64,000 bases of DNA, taken from positions 34,794,496 to 34,858,495 of the forward strand of contig CM055109.1 of NCBI GenBank assembly GCA_029204225.1, written 5' to 3'. Position 1 is the first letter of the stretch. Every line of letters starts with the position of its first letter. The notes beneath the pieces were generated by a model that worked only from the letters and a program-made list of their open reading frames with translations, had not been told where the DNA came from and did not search any database. Source of the DNA: Diphasiastrum complanatum (Eukaryota; Streptophyta; Lycopodiopsida; Lycopodiales; Lycopodiaceae). Shown piece by piece: positions 22,501 through 33,639 of this stretch. The translations under genes and the position numbers were made by a program.

Positions 22501-23774
22501 TCCAAGTTCAGCAACTCCACATTTCACGACTTATACAACTGGAAATCCAGGGCTGCCAACATCCTCTCATCAGAAAGGCACACCTTATGCCAGACTGCAA
22601 GCACAAACACATTCATGACTTTTCTGGAGCATGGATACACTGGTGCAGAAAAGCTTCAACATTAACAATCCAGTGGAAGAAAATTAAATTTCTAAGAGAA
22701 TCAAGGACATCCTCAACACTGACAGGGCATGTTCAGAACACAAGTTTGATCTCAAAATCTCCATAAAACTCAGGCCTTTCTCATTCCTCCACTCTCGGAA
22801 TGAAAGTTTTCTCAGAGACTTCTCGTCTTCATTCATCCTTAATACTCTTGCAGTGCTAATTTAATGCTCACAATATAGCACTGACTTGATCCATGCTCTT
22901 CCCTGCAATGCCGTTGTTCCTTTGATTTGTTGTTATGTTCATGAAGACTGTTTAGTCATGCTTTTCTGTTTTGCTATTCTAGAATAGTCTAAAAACAACC
23001 AAACCACTTGGTGCCTTTCACTGCCATCTGTCTGCTGAATAATTAACTTGCCCTATGCATGTCATAGCAATGTTTTGATCCCTGGTTGGAAGCAGTCTCT
23101 CTCAACACACTACTACTGCAATTAACTGAATTTTTTTTCGCAAGGAACTAGAGTTTGGAGACGCGTGCACAGTTCTTTACTGTGAGATAGTTTTAGCTTC
23201 ATTTACTACTGTTGCACCTCAACTCAAAATCAAAGTGATTCAGTAGTTTCACCCTAAAAATATCCCAGTTTTGGCAACATATTTGCAGGTTTATGCACTT
23301 TCACGTGATGGAGGCTTTCCTTTCTCAAGATTCTGGCGTGTGGTTCATCCTCGCTACAAAGTTCCTGCAAATGCAGTTTGGATATGTGCATTCTTGTGTG
23401 CTCTGCTAGGGCTCCCCATTTTGAAGATCAATGTTGTCTTCACTGCAATTACTTCTGTTTGTACAATAGGATGGGTAGGAGGTTATGCTGTACCCATTTT
23501 TGCTCGAATGGTAATGCCTAGAGAGAAATTCAAGCCTGGTCCTTTTTATCTTGGTCGAGCTAGTCCATTCATATGCTTGGTCGCATTCCTTTGGATTATT
23601 TACACATGTTCAGCATTTCTCCTTCCCACAATATATCCCATCTCCTGGAATACATTCAATTATGCACCAGTTGCGTTGGGAGCAGTGTTGTCAACAATAA
23701 TGATATGGTGGGTAGTTGATGCTCGAAAGTGGTTCAAAGGTCCAGTTAGAAATCTCGAATCCCCGGTGGCATAA
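11446..23774 (+). CDS. BAT1: amino-acid permease, BAT1/GABP type (APC family), seven exons
   Basis: Join of 11446-11607, 13172-13354, 14378-14497, 20129-20323, 20579-20884, 21882-22064 and 23289-23774. Each intron has GT-AG ends and every exon is a whole number of codons, giving 544 aa without a stop. The protein aligns by eye along its length to plant BAT1 (bidirectional amino-acid/GABA transporter): 'LDSGERRLNELGYRQELRRE', 'FTGITPLYG', 'AMAEICSSFPTTGSLYFWAA', 'YGYDAAAHLTEETKGADKNG', 'TSAARVVYALSRDGG', 'KVPANAVW', 'VVDARKWFKGPV'. About 12 hydrophobic helices are expected for this APC-superfamily carrier. Family members move amino acids or GABA across cell or mitochondrial membranes; substrate and location here are inference. 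The start is the first ATG of exon 1. Intron 3 (5.6 kb) carries LINE debris yet the exons are clean, so selection appears to act. Confidence 0.93.
13172..13354 (+). CDS. BAT1: permease exon 2
   Basis: 61 codons covering the first two membrane helices. It starts 'TLFKTLAISFSTMTLFTGIT' and ends 'AEICSSFP'. Acceptor TTTGCAG, donor GTGAGT. Confidence 0.92.
13508..13745. repeat. tandem duplication (about 140 bp) in permease intron 2
   Basis: Copies at 13508-13603 and 13648-13745 share 'atttaagatacgtactactg' and 'ttttgcatgttacttttac', with about ten differences. The 140-bp period includes a unique spacer. Confidence 0.8.
14378..14497 (+). CDS. BAT1: permease exon 3
   Basis: 40 codons, 'TTGSLYFWAAHLAGPKFGPF' onward, matching the BAT1 segment after 'CSSYP'. 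Acceptor ATTGCAG, donor GTGTGT. It is followed by the 5.6-kb intron 3. Confidence 0.92.
14724..14758. repeat. (CT)n microsatellite at the LINE 5' side
   Basis: An uninterrupted CT run of 35 bp directly precedes recognisable LINE coding sequence. Confidence 0.95.
14894..15817 (+). pseudogene. LINE reverse transcriptase domain (307 aa, open)
   Basis: An uninterrupted frame with the canonical non-LTR RT blocks: 'PIHKGGDPMKADNYRTIMIS', 'IGQAGFRPGYTTSDHIFTL', 'CCFVDFRKAFDSVPRHLL' (motif A Asp), 'GVKQGCPLSPTLFGLYID' (motif B) and 'LLYADDVVLLS' (motif C). It copies element RNA at the nicked target. The palm is intact. After 'NVAKTKAS' the frame stops, and the RT thumb and following linker (roughly 200 residues or more in relatives) are missing. 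Confidence 0.9.
15800..16158 (+). pseudogene. LINE C-terminal Cys-His module
   Basis: Directly after the RT palm, in another frame, comes 'LAIETGRYRGIPRDARICSM' and then 'CDLHDIEDEFHYLFRCPTYY', a C-x2-C-x8-H-x4-C-like zinc site found at the end of many non-LTR ORF2 proteins. The abrupt join to the RT palm shows an internal deletion. The frame ends in an arginine- and glutamine-rich tail at 16158. Confidence 0.8.
16526..16588. repeat. (TC)n microsatellite at the LINE 3' side
   Basis: About 62 bp of TC following the LINE 3' region and a short unrelated stretch. On the minus strand it gives a meaningless Arg-Glu repeat frame. Confidence 0.95.
16590..18300 (+). other. intron 3 sequence with LTR-like promoter segment
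   Basis: No coding domain. A TATAAATAG box lies at 17738-17746, downstream of 'ttcgcattttt' and 'aagggcaccttcg' motifs. The same combination (motifs and TATAAATAG) recurs at 60640-61195, so both may be LTR or promoter segments of one retroelement family, as plus-strand copies. Confidence 0.35.
18457..18972 (-). pseudogene. LINE ORF2 endonuclease N-terminal part
   Basis: 172 codons starting just after the ORF1 stop: 'LGVWNCNGIHSSF' (the Asn of the first APE motif), 'ITGRDLPFFMETHE' (E-T-W/H motif), 'SGGVTCLCKESL', 'IWIHIDG', 'FVSASYSPPESS' and 'VFLTGNFNVRTT' (family: G-D-F-N-x-R; Asp is Asn here). Endonuclease motifs follow the APE-like order. The sequence decays below 18457 and the RT is missing. 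Confidence 0.75.
18990..19860 (-). pseudogene. LINE ORF1 (RNA-binding, L1-like)
   Basis: It begins ATG at 19860 with 'MKRHPPPRAPSSSSFSSS', then an aspartate run encoded by (ATC)n and a coiled-coil region. After frameshifts the C-terminal part reads 'NIRVRGIADTQNALAEA', 'DSTTLIIRFRSLESRQDALR', 'LKGSQIYIDHDLTYIQVEER' and 'RRVIYRNGQYRYIGTIPMN', then stop. This is the RRM plus C-terminal-domain pattern of L1-type ORF1 proteins, RNA chaperones that coat LINE RNA. It is broken by frameshifts in the coiled-coil part. Confidence 0.7.
20129..20323 (+). CDS. BAT1: permease exon 4
   Basis: 65 codons from 'AYAGSQTLQSIILLSTGT' to 'VVSMYWQ', with two hydrophobic helices. Acceptor CTTGCAG, donor GTAAAT. 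Confidence 0.92.
20579..20884 (+). CDS. BAT1: permease exon 5
   Basis: 102 codons holding the most conserved family block, 'YGYDAAAHLTEETKGADKNG', between membrane helices. Acceptor AAGCAG, donor GTAAGC. Confidence 0.93.
21882..22064 (+). CDS. BAT1: permease exon 6
   Basis: 61 codons, starting 'DPKYLFDTGNETAG' and ending 'GLSITTSAARV'. Acceptor TGGCAG, donor GTAAGT. Confidence 0.92.
23289..23774 (+). CDS. BAT1: permease exon 7 and stop
   Basis: 161 codons plus TAA. It starts 'VYALSRDGGFPFSRFW', includes the last membrane helices and ends with the cytosolic tail 'ARKWFKGPVRNLESPVA'. Acceptor TTTGCAG. The 3' UTR follows in A/T-rich sequence; its polyadenylation site is not clear. Confidence 0.92.
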   Translation, partial: VYALSRDGGFPFSRFWRVVHPRYKVPANAVWICAFLCALLGLPILKINVVFTAITSVCTIGWVGGYAVPIFARMVMPREKFKPGPFYLGRASPFICLVAFLWIIYTCSAFLLPTIYPISWNTFNYAPVALGAVLSTIMIWWVVDARKWFKGPVRNLESPVA

Positions 23775-23815
23775 GGTTCTCAGTATGAAGCTACTTTGTT
23801 CTTCATCAGCACAGG

Positions 23816-25619
23816 TTGCAAGACATTTCAGATTTTAAAATGGAAGGAAATGACGATCAATCTCATATGCCTGATGATTTTACTATTTACCTTGTATTAA
23901 ATGAAGCTTGTATATTGCAAATACATCCCATTCTTGATGTGATTTTATTGGTACAAAAGTATTTCCATAACCTTGGCCTTTTTACTTGTTGCATGTTGTT
24001 CTCCTTAATCATGGTGTTTTTTTACCATGTTTGTTTTATTGTTTGTATGCATACTATGGACCCAGAATCTATGAAAGCAAAGATGAGTTTGGAGACCACA
24101 TGAAGCATCGCGTTATTCCAAGGAGGCTAATGATAGTCACAAAGTAGTCTCTTGCTTAAGGAGGCAAGGAGAGCATTTAATCAAATCCTAATATAGTCAT
24201 GTTGCTTGCTTTATTCTCCTCTTATTGTCTTTCTTTCTATTCATATTTCTGTTTCTCTATCTGATCTCTATTTTCTTGGTAGGCCTTCACTTATCTACTA
24301 GAGCTTAGTGCTCACCCAAAAGGTTTAGCTACTAAGTCAAGCAAACTACTTTTAAACGCTTCTTTCTTGGAAATGGTATATTGCAAACCAAAAACAAATT
24401 TATAAGCCATTCAACCTGATAACTTATTAAATATATAGGATCTAAAGGCTTCATGTGGGCCTCTAATTTCAGTCTAAAATGCTCGTCGATGTCTCCACTT
24501 AAATGTATTGCTAATGCCGATTAATGGGAAAACCACATCTTCGGTGGAGAATCTTCTTACAATTCCACTTGATGTCTTGGTGCTAGTAGTTTGTTGAAAC
24601 GTGAGAGGATTGAATGTGAATTTAACACTTCAAATAGTGTCTAGATCAATTTCCTTCACCGTGTTCTCTTATTCTTTCTCCATAGAGTTGCATGTAATAT
24701 ATTTGATTCGATTCAAGGATCAATTTTTGGTCAAATGTTTTGTTAACCCCACAATTCAGCTACCACTTTTCCATCCTCCACATTTTTCTATGATGGTGAC
24801 TCAATGATAGTATTTATATATATGGATCTTATCCTAGATGGCATATGATTATGAAAATTTATTGAGCTGAATCAAATATCTCCAACCTAATAAGTTCTTC
24901 GAACATGTGAAAAAAGGAATAAAAGCTGAGCATTCCAATGGTTCTTAGCAGCTTTAAGATGTGTGACAGGTAGGCAACTAAAATGGAGTTCGAGAAGTAG
25001 TGTGTGTCGACGAGACTACTTCATCCTTATTACGATCAAACTACCATGTCTATCATTGGAATTTTCCAAACTTCTCCAAATATCAACCATCACGTGGACA
25101 TTGAGTTTACATCTGACTAGTCTTTCAAAAGATCTTAATGCCCTCCCCAATATTGCAAACAAGCTTTTCAGTGGAGGTCTACAACTCAGTACAACATTCA
25201 CGTGGATTCTTTACAATAGAATACCTCACGAATCCTCTCAGGTGGGCTGAGACAAGGCCATGAACCAGGAACTATTGCATGATAGCCTCTCTACCAGTTC
25301 AATCAAAGAAATTTCATGCGAATTCATTAGAATTCCAACAAGAACACAATTGCCCGGGAGTATTCTTCATCCACTCTTGTCAATGGTTTTCAGATTCCCA
25401 TTGTAGTGTGTTAGAAAAAGGAGCAGAAAGATAGATGCTAGGTAGAATCATTGAGATTGCTCTCTCCTTTCCCAGTGCCCACCTACCTATAACATCTATA
25501 GCCATGGATTTGAGACCATGTTGAAGATTGAGAGATCTTCCCACACTCATTGAGTTGGTGTATGGTGCTTGAACTGGGCTCGACTACCTGAATTCTATTC
25601 TCTTGTGATTCCAGATTTT
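23816..25619. other. A/T-rich sequence downstream of the permease
   Basis: The first few hundred bases are probably 3' UTR. No other coding or RNA gene is supported. Near 25520 the minus strand reads 'cttcaaca' followed by 'tggtctcaaatcc', which could be a decayed LTR end with primer-binding site, but the match is weak. Confidence 0.35.
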
Positions 25620-27684
25620 GATAATACCAAAAAGAATTACAGGCCTTTCTGTGAAATGTTTGCCCCTGTCGCTTCTGACTTTTGACTTTGGAACTCCTTT
25701 GAGCTCCTGATTTGTCCTTGATGGACTTTGTGTTGAGCTCCCTGAGCTCCAGATTTGATCAGTTCCGCACAGGTATCAAGGCTCCCTGAGCCAAAGGATT
25801 TATCGTTTGATTGCCACTTTATGGTCCACTCCGTGCCTTGTTGCTTTCGCACCTGGATTTCTCTCCTTGTCCCAGTCTGATCTTGATACTTTTCCTTCTT
25901 GGCTCTTTAAGGTAGGCAAAGATTGAGTACTCCGCAATGCACCTCTCACTTAGCTTGAAGTAGCTGTCTTTGAATCAGCCCAAATGTAACCCTTGACCTC
26001 GTGGAGAGCCAAGGGGTCGCACCAGTTTGATCCGCATACGAACTATCTCTTCGCGTTTGTTTGAAGCACCATGTCCGTCGCGTAAAACTTGACTTTCACA
26101 ATTCGATCACTGGTCAGTTGCCTCACAGTCAAAACAAGAAGTGTACATCTAACTTGGCTTCAAGTAGTTCTCTTTGAATCAGACACATGCACCCAGAGTT
26201 TGCACTAGTTTGATTTTAGTACGAACTGTCCCTCAACGTCCGTTCGAAGTACCAAGTCTCTCGTGCAAGGCTCAACTTTCACAGTTCCTTCATTGATCAG
26301 CTGCTTTACACATAAAACAAGTCAGCGTACTCATTATGTCTCCTCATCATTGCTGGTCCAGAGAAAGCCTATAACAAACTTTTCTTTTCACAACAGAAAC
26401 TTGTCAACTTATTAGGTCCAAAGTTCGCTAGTCTCCTCGTGTGAGTATGGCTAGGTCACCTTGAATTTGCCCCCATTTTGATCAACTTTTATTCAAAATT
26501 TGCCCCAAGAGAGAGGTGTGTGTGATAGTTCCCCTCCACTTACAAAAACAGCTGACCGGACTTAGAGTAGAGTTCTCAGACAAAAAGCCTTTCCAACACT
26601 TTGCTTCCCATCTACTAGGATTATGGCTTGATCCAACTTGTTGCCAATCTCTGAAGAGGATCCTGGTCTTTCCCCTTTGAGGAAAAACCCAACTGACATT
26701 GGATATCACCCATGCTTAGTGAGTTTCAGTTCCGAAGGTAGCCATCCCAAATGAAGACCAATTGCTCCATAGACGATCTCCCTTGAAATTGCCCTTTCCA
26801 ACTTTTGACTTCTTGTTTGCATCTGGTGGGCGTTGTCGCAAATGAAACTAACCCAAGAAACAGGCTAGCCATCCATCCTTTGCAAACATCAAGTCGTTTC
26901 GTTGCCGTTCACGTGCGAGTACTTTGAATTGCGAATCCGCCCCATAGATTCTGTACTCCTCGTTGTTTGATAGTATCAGCCTTCAAAAGAAAGGTTCTTT
27001 CTCGAGCCATCAGCTCCTTGTATCACAAGCAATCATGCAAACCAGGCAAAGCACAAGTACTAAGACTCACCACGAATGTATACAAGCAAGACACTAAGGC
27101 AAGTTTACTAACAGGTAACAAAGACAAGGTCCCCCTTTGAGATAGCCCTGCCAAAGGACCTTTGCCTGGCCGCGCCCATACAGATTGATCACAAAATCAG
27201 TCCACAAAGAACACCCATCTAACTATCCGTGCTTTCATCGTTAAGCAGCACATTGCCTCAGTCACGACCCACCAAATCTGGCCAATAGCCCTTATAACTA
27301 GACGATCGACAGCTATCCCGCAACGGTAGCTAACCACCCATGCTTTACACCCGAATTCGAGAAGCATCTCTGTATCAATGTTTAACCCGTACAGTTCGAA
27401 TATTTGCCCCGCACCCCACAAGGCACAGACTGTGCTTTCACCTACCTAGGCAACACTTTGCCTCATCCGTCCTATGTGCAGACAACGCCAGGCCCGAACT
27501 GCAAGAACTGACCGTGTTTACACCTTGAGGGCAGCACTTTGACTCATCAAGTCCCCGGTTCTGTTGACCACCCCGACCGTGGACGCACTCGTGCTTACAC
27601 TGTGGGCAACACCTTGCACAACAATTGTTTTGATGAACCCCAAACAGTGGCCATTTTCGTGAGATCTGCATAGTTGACCGGCCA

Positions 27685-27700
27685 GTCGGCTCTGATACCA
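27685..27700 (-). promoter_or_regulatory. primer-binding site of family A element
   Basis: The minus strand reads TGGTATCAGAGCCGAC two bases after the LTR end 'CTGCGCTACA'. This matches the initiator-methionine tRNA complement widely used by plant copia elements and fixes element orientation. Confidence 0.85.
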
Positions 27701-27702
27701 CA

Positions 27703-28823
27703 TGTAGCGCAGGCATCCCAAAGGGAGCCGGGAACCAAGACTTAGCTTCCCAGCCTTCAACTCTTGCCGTCCAGACCCACTTGACATACAAGCAGCCAAC
27801 TCGCCAACAACGATCAGACTTAACCAACTTGAAGTTCCGAAACCAACATTGAGATCCAACCTGACGCCATGCCAAATCGGGGGTCCTGATGTGGGTGACT
27901 TCCCTCCAAGCAAGCCGCCCAACATACATCAAACTTAGCCAACTCAAAGCTTTGTTACAAACGAGTAACATCCATTCCAAGCAAGCGGTCTGACTTCAAT
28001 CAGACTTAACCAACTGAAAGCTTCGTCACGAGCGCTAGAAGCCAACCTAGCGCCATGCCATATTGGACAGCCAAGGTAACTTCTACCCAAGCAAGCCATC
28101 CAACTCAGCTAACAGGTTAGAGCCTGTTCCCCAAGAGCTTAACCCATTCACGTTCATGCAAACAACACTCAGAACCACAAGCCGCGACAGATATGAAGAC
28201 AACCAGTTTCTGGACTGAATGTATCCGACAGCATACCGCTGGCGCCGTGGACCGAATGGTCCCGACGACATACCGATGGCGTCCCGGTAGATGACTCTCA
28301 ACTATGTGCCAGATCAAAAAGTTTGAGGCGGCCTTACAACTAGCGCTTTTACCGAACGCTGAAACCCAGAAGGTAATCAGAGTTAGTTTGTGAAAATCCC
28401 AGTTTATTAATAAATCTGAGAAGGTTACATTTCAAGTGTATGACTGACCCTAGTCTCCGGGGTGCTGGCATGCCAAGGCGGGCGCCAGGACAACATTCTA
28501 GCAAGGGAGGCTGAGACCTGGTTGGAGCTCGCCCTGAGTTGCAACCCGCACTCTCCTATAGTATTGGCCACATCCCCTCATACCAAGTGCTCTGCCTAGG
28601 CTGGTAAAGCACGTTTTCTCTGAGGTGATTGCACATCGATCTAAGCTCTCTGGACTCGCTACAACCGATCAAAGATTTTTAGCCATAGGAACTTGGCACC
28701 GGCTGGATTCAGGTCACAGTGGCACCGGGAGCGGCGCCGAGCAGCAGGGGCACTGCTAGCGCTGGGGACAATACTGGCGCCGGTGGCGCCGGAAGTAAGG
28801 CTTGTAAAGGTAACTTTACAACA
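27703..28823 (-). repeat. family A 5' LTR
   Basis: 1121 bp from TGTTGTAAAG (minus, at 28823) to GCGCTACA (27703). It contains several GGCGCC motifs and an AATAAA-type signal. Compared with the copies at 34116-38706 it lacks about 100 bp near 28620. The first bases form a hairpin, TTGTAAAG/CTTTACAA. Confidence 0.85.
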
Positions 28824-30243
28824 TTTACTGCCATGCAATGTGCATCTTATTGTTGTGGGGCTTACAACCATCATTAAAATTGCTTTCCTTTTCTTGCTCC
28901 AACTTCTGTTGTTCTTTCTATTATATTTACGTATAATTCAAATGAAACTTTCTCATTGATTGAGTGTTTTTCTTTAGATTCAGAAGATAAGACTGGGTTG
29001 ATCAGCCCATCGTTGATTCATCCATTGGACTATAAATTCTTTTGGCCTTTTGTCTTTGTGGCACATCTCATAATAACACCCTAATGTATGTGTTTTTGTA
29101 AAATATATGTAGTACAAATGATGTTAACTATCTAGACAAATAAGCATGGAAGGTAAGAATGTTATATGTTTTCAATCTTATTTATCATGTGAAAATGTTA
29201 AAGAACAACAACGAAATTTGAAACAAATAGTAGGGCAATTAGTGTGAATTTTGTCTAAGGAAGACAATAGGGCAAATAGTGTGAATTTACTTGAAACAAA
29301 TAGTTTGTTGAACAAACAACATATGTATCTGATCAATATAGATGGTATTAAGAAACATAAGTAGGATCGATAATGCTATGTACCTTAGTGAAACAAAATC
29401 AGAGTATTAATTTTGGGATGTGCCATTCGGGTACCATGGAAAGCTAGTCAATAGACCATCAAGGACATGCAAAAGGGCATTTACAATATTGGAAAGGTTA
29501 GCATATTTACAATGGAAGGAGACCGCAATGTTGTAAGGTTATCATGCAGGCTTGTCACATGAATAGTTGTTATTCTAGTTAGCATTATGTTTAGGACCAA
29601 CCTACTTGTGGTAATGGGCTTGATAATAAAGACTTTTTTTAAATAAGATTGTAGGAGGCTCTTTATGAGTTGTTTGAGAAACTTTGAATGATACCATGTG
29701 GGTTGAAACAAACAATAAACATGCAAGTGTCAAAGATGACTAGCATAAGTATGTGGATAGCCAAGGATCTACCTATATGTGTAGGTTAGTGTCTAGTGTG
29801 TGGAGAATACCTTCTTTTGTATTGTTTAGAGACGATTCTTTGTCTGTATGGATTTCATCTCTTGTCTATGCTAGAACAAACAAGAAACATATGAGTGCAA
29901 AATATGAGTAGCATAAGCATGAGGGCTTGTGGAAAACCAAGCGTCTATTTTGTGTGTGTAAGTCTTTGCCTTTCATTTTCTTTGCCTATTGCTTGTGAAT
30001 TGTAAGTGTAACTTCATTTTTATATTGCTCAAAAGTGTATAACCTTATTTTGATTGATATAAGATTAGATTGGTTGCTCTATGCTCAATGTAGAAGAAAG
30101 GATTGAACTATTCAAAAGAGGGATTTGAAGCTAAAACTTGCCATTTATGATTTCATGCAATAGAAATCTCAATGGCTTCCGCATGGAGGCCATGAAGTTA
30201 TTTATGGCTTCATCACCGGATTCCTTAAATTTAGTTACATTTC

Positions 30244-30245
<2 letters not shown>
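28824..30245. other. A/T-rich sequence without a recognised gene
   Basis: No domain, RNA gene or clear repeat is seen. A direct repeat of 'gggcaa(t)tagtgtgaattt' occurs at about 29232-29290. Confidence 0.4.

Positions 30246-30316
<71 letters not shown>
30246..30316. repeat. (GA)n microsatellite
   Basis: About 71 bp of uninterrupted GA. Confidence 0.97.
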
Positions 30317-30318
<2 letters not shown>

Positions 30319-33050
30319 TAGTTTGTAAAGGATGGGTAGGTGCTCATCCTTCACATAAGAGAATGACTTATCTTGTGACTATTCCACTTGGTCATCTTGA
30401 CCATAATATGTTGTTTGGCCTAATAGTCAAGATGACCTAGTGGTAAAGTAATTGAATAATCCATTTCTATGAACATAGATGTTTAATCACTTTTTGGAGA
30501 TCATAAAATTCCATTCATAAGTTTTTGGTTTAAAAATACGAATAATATTCTTCCAATAAATGGCATGTTGGCAAAGTCCTCTTTCCTCTCTTTTAGGTCA
30601 AGGGTGAGTTGTAGTTCAACGAGCTACATAAAAGAGAACATACAAAAAAAAAATGTAGAAAAGATTTTTGACCTTCTTCCAAACTTAACAATAGGATTTG
30701 GCCTGTCCACAATCTTATGAATGGGTTATTAACCGAAAAAATTCTATTACCATCGGGGGTTGGAAGGTTTTGTGAATGGTAAAAAATATATCTAATCATC
30801 TATGGTTGTGATTACTAGATTGTACATGGTATCTATTTGCGTCACACTTAACCTTGGTCTCAAATTTATGCTTCCCATTGGCTATGGGCCTGTGCTCATG
30901 GCCCATGCCCTCCATTGAGGTGGTTTTGAGTAGAAGCCCGAAATGGACCAAAATATGGAATCTATATAATGCATCATTAGATTCATTCACGTATCCCACC
31001 ACTTGCCTGAGTTTCAAGTGAACCCTTCTGGAACCTCTCGTAACAAGTGAACTTCCTCCATGTTGACATCCATTCCAGTTTCCAAACACTTAAGATGGGA
31101 CTTACCCAAAGGCCATGTGACAAGATCACTTCTATGTAGGAGACCATACACTTATTTGATAAGTAGTAAGACCATTGACCCATGTCCAAGTGAATGATTG
31201 CCAATCACCATTGCTACATTATCCAAATTCAAATGTGGACGACTTGCACTTACCTCCAACAAGTGCCACTCTTTGATGTTACTTCTCTTTTATGATTGAT
31301 GCACATGAATACGAGAAATTGTGATTGCACATGACTAGGAGAAAAAATCTATTTTGTGAGTGGCCAAGAGCCAATCACCCCATGGTAGGATTTGGAAACC
31401 TTAGTGTCACTTCTTTGTTTTTCTTTGAAAGTATTACTTTGACTACAAAACTTGAACAAAGTATGTAGTATGCGGCAGTGCTCGGGAAACTTTTTTTGAG
31501 TTATTTTCAAAAAACTTGCATTTTATAAAACTTTTCAATTTTTTGAAAACTTTTACTCATAAAAAGGTTTATGGCTTGTATAAAAAATCTTTAAGCATTT
31601 TATGATACTGGTTTTGGAGAAAACTTGTGGGCTCCAGTAATATACTTTGCCGTTTTCAAAGCAATGGTTGTATGTGGTGTAAAATCACGTGAAAGTGTAC
31701 AAGACTAATGTCACACAAGACAAAATCAGGTGAAAGGAATAAAGTTAGGCTGAGAGCCTATCTGAGCTCAATACTTTGGAATCTGCGGTCTGGACTCTGG
31801 ATTCTGCAGTCTGGACTCTGGATTCAGACCCATTCTCAAATCTGGATCAGTTTATTCCTCATATGAGTCATGGTGAGACTGTCGTGACAGTCTACAGAGG
31901 GTGCAACCACGGCCCACCCTCATCCAACCATTGAGAATAGCGTATTTATTATAGGAGTCATGAGGGTGTATGCACGTATCAACCTCATCCAACCATTGAG
32001 AATGGCTTAAAATCTTCTATCATGATGATTTGGGCTAAGGGTTCTAAAGCGTTGGATCACGCGGATGAGGGTGGGGCTGCCGGCAAGAGTCAAGACCCAC
32101 TGCTAGCCTGCCTGCGAGTTGCTCGATAAGAACTACACGTCGTAACAGCTAGCTGCCAGGCAGCCAAGAGTCGTAGCGCCCACCTGGGTCTTGACTCCTG
32201 AAGCTAGCCCAGGAGATAAAAAGCAATCAGGAAGCAGCTGCTGCTCCTCGGATGCAGGTCCCAGGAATCAGGATCACGCGGCATTGCAATTTGCAGCAAC
32301 CAGGGAAGCCGTTACTTCTCAGCTTCCAGGATCATGCAGCATTGCAATTTGCAGCAACCAGAAAAGCGGAGCTGCTGCTCAGAGCTTCCTTATTTATGGC
32401 TATGATCTTTCTCTTCTTTCATATAGAAATCTGAGATTTCCTATAAAAAAAACAAGCAATGCAAAGCTGAGTTGACACATTCCCATCGATGCCTAATAGA
32501 TTAACGGAAGCTCAGCTTTTCGAGTGACCTGAATGAGCTCATCACGTAGGCATTTCTTCATGAAAGCTTGATTTTTGTTCATTACCTCCGGTTCAAAATA
32601 AAAGGAAAGTTTGAGCATTCTTCTTTCTTCCAATTTTCAAAGAAAGACTTGCAAATATGAATGGCAAATGTGACCGTTTCTCCACACCTTAAGGGCCAAC
32701 CAATTTTGAAAACTTCACCCTAAAACATGGATCTAAAGCATAAGGGGACAAGATACGAGCAAAAAATCTTTTTTGCATTATTAGAAGATTTATAATTTAT
32801 AAAGCTTAAAATATAAGAGCTTGGGCGGATGCACATTAGCACGCCTTTCCATGTGGTCCATTCACCCATGGGAAGTGACGTAAATAGAAGCATGGGTGAC
32901 ATCTTTCAAGCTTAACCCTTATCCTACAAGTTGGAACATAGTGTTGTGTGGGAATAGCTCGCTTTTTTGGACAATTAAGGTTGGAGAACACTATTCAGCT
33001 TTTGGACATGGGTCCTAGGAGCTCTATAGGCCTTGAATTGAGCTCCAAAG
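30317..33050. other. non-coding sequence with small tandem repeats
   Basis: No gene is recognised. It includes a 24-bp tandem repeat ('ctgcagtctggactctggat' type) at 31785-31830 and a 58-bp tandem duplication ('gcattgcaatttgcagcaac') at about 32270-32362. An A/T-rich segment at 31470-31640 is related to 4240-4410. Confidence 0.5.
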
Positions 33051-33053
33051 TTA

Positions 33054-33443
33054 GGGTGGTTTCACAGTACAGTGCCTGGCAAGTCCCAAGTTAAAATGGA
33101 GCCCTCCCATTGGTCTAGGGAGGAAAAATGAGTCCCGCCCCATTTTAGACTTGGCTTGAATTGCCACCATATTGTGGCAAATGAGGTGGCATGGGACCCA
33201 TGCCACGTAGGGGCAATTCAAGCCCATTATTTGAGACTGGGGACATTGCGGCAACAACTTCACAAAAATGGACGATTCAGATCGCAGGGGTTCAGATTAG
33301 TGAATCAAATTGCAAGCTTCATTTGGCACTTGCCATCCAAGTCTAAAAGGGTGGTCCATTTCTCGTCAACTCACTTGCCAAAATTCAAAAAATGGGCGGC
33401 AAGTCAAAGGGCTACAAGTAATTGCCTCTAGTGTAAACCACTC
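33054..33443. mobile_element. PIF/Harbinger-like miniature element (MITE)
   Basis: Terminal inverted repeats GGGTGGTTT (33054) and, at the right end, AAACCACTC (33435-33443) agree at 8 of 9 positions. They are flanked by TTA on both sides (33051-33053 and 33444-33446), the target duplication of PIF/Harbinger elements. Internal inverted blocks ('aattgccacca' and 'ggcaattcaagcc') support a foldback structure. It is 390 bp with no coding capacity. Confidence 0.65.
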
Positions 33444-33639
33444 TTAAGCTTTTGACTTGAGATCAGTTGATTGGCTCACCACAGTTTGGAGACTTAATCT
33501 TGGACTTGCCAAAGTTGACCATACTTGTTGCACTCGAGTCAACTTTATAACTGTAAAATTACATGCAAATTGAGTGCATTGAGGAAAGCTCTGACCCTTA
33601 AGACTTTCCCAGATTTGAGAACTTGGTCCCTTGCTACTA

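Larger units (their letters stand above)
25620..28823 (-). mobile_element. non-autonomous LTR retrotransposon (family A), 5' LTR and internal region
   Basis: The 5' LTR is at 27703-28823 on the minus strand. It is followed after 2 bp by a primer-binding site (27685-27700) and about 2 kb of internal sequence without any gag or pol domain on either strand. The far end (about 25637-25852) matches 33680-33840, which lies about 280 bp before the polypurine tract and 3' LTR of another copy, so it belongs to the same family. Similarity stops near 25625 and no 3' LTR is seen here. The lack of coding capacity suggests a LARD-like element moved by enzymes of another element. Confidence 0.7.

Noticed and set aside
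27438-27980. 180-codon minus-strand frame, and similar frames at 34362-34871 and 36251-38843
   Set aside because: They run across LTR and primer-binding site sequence and recur only because the LTR is repeated; no protein domain.
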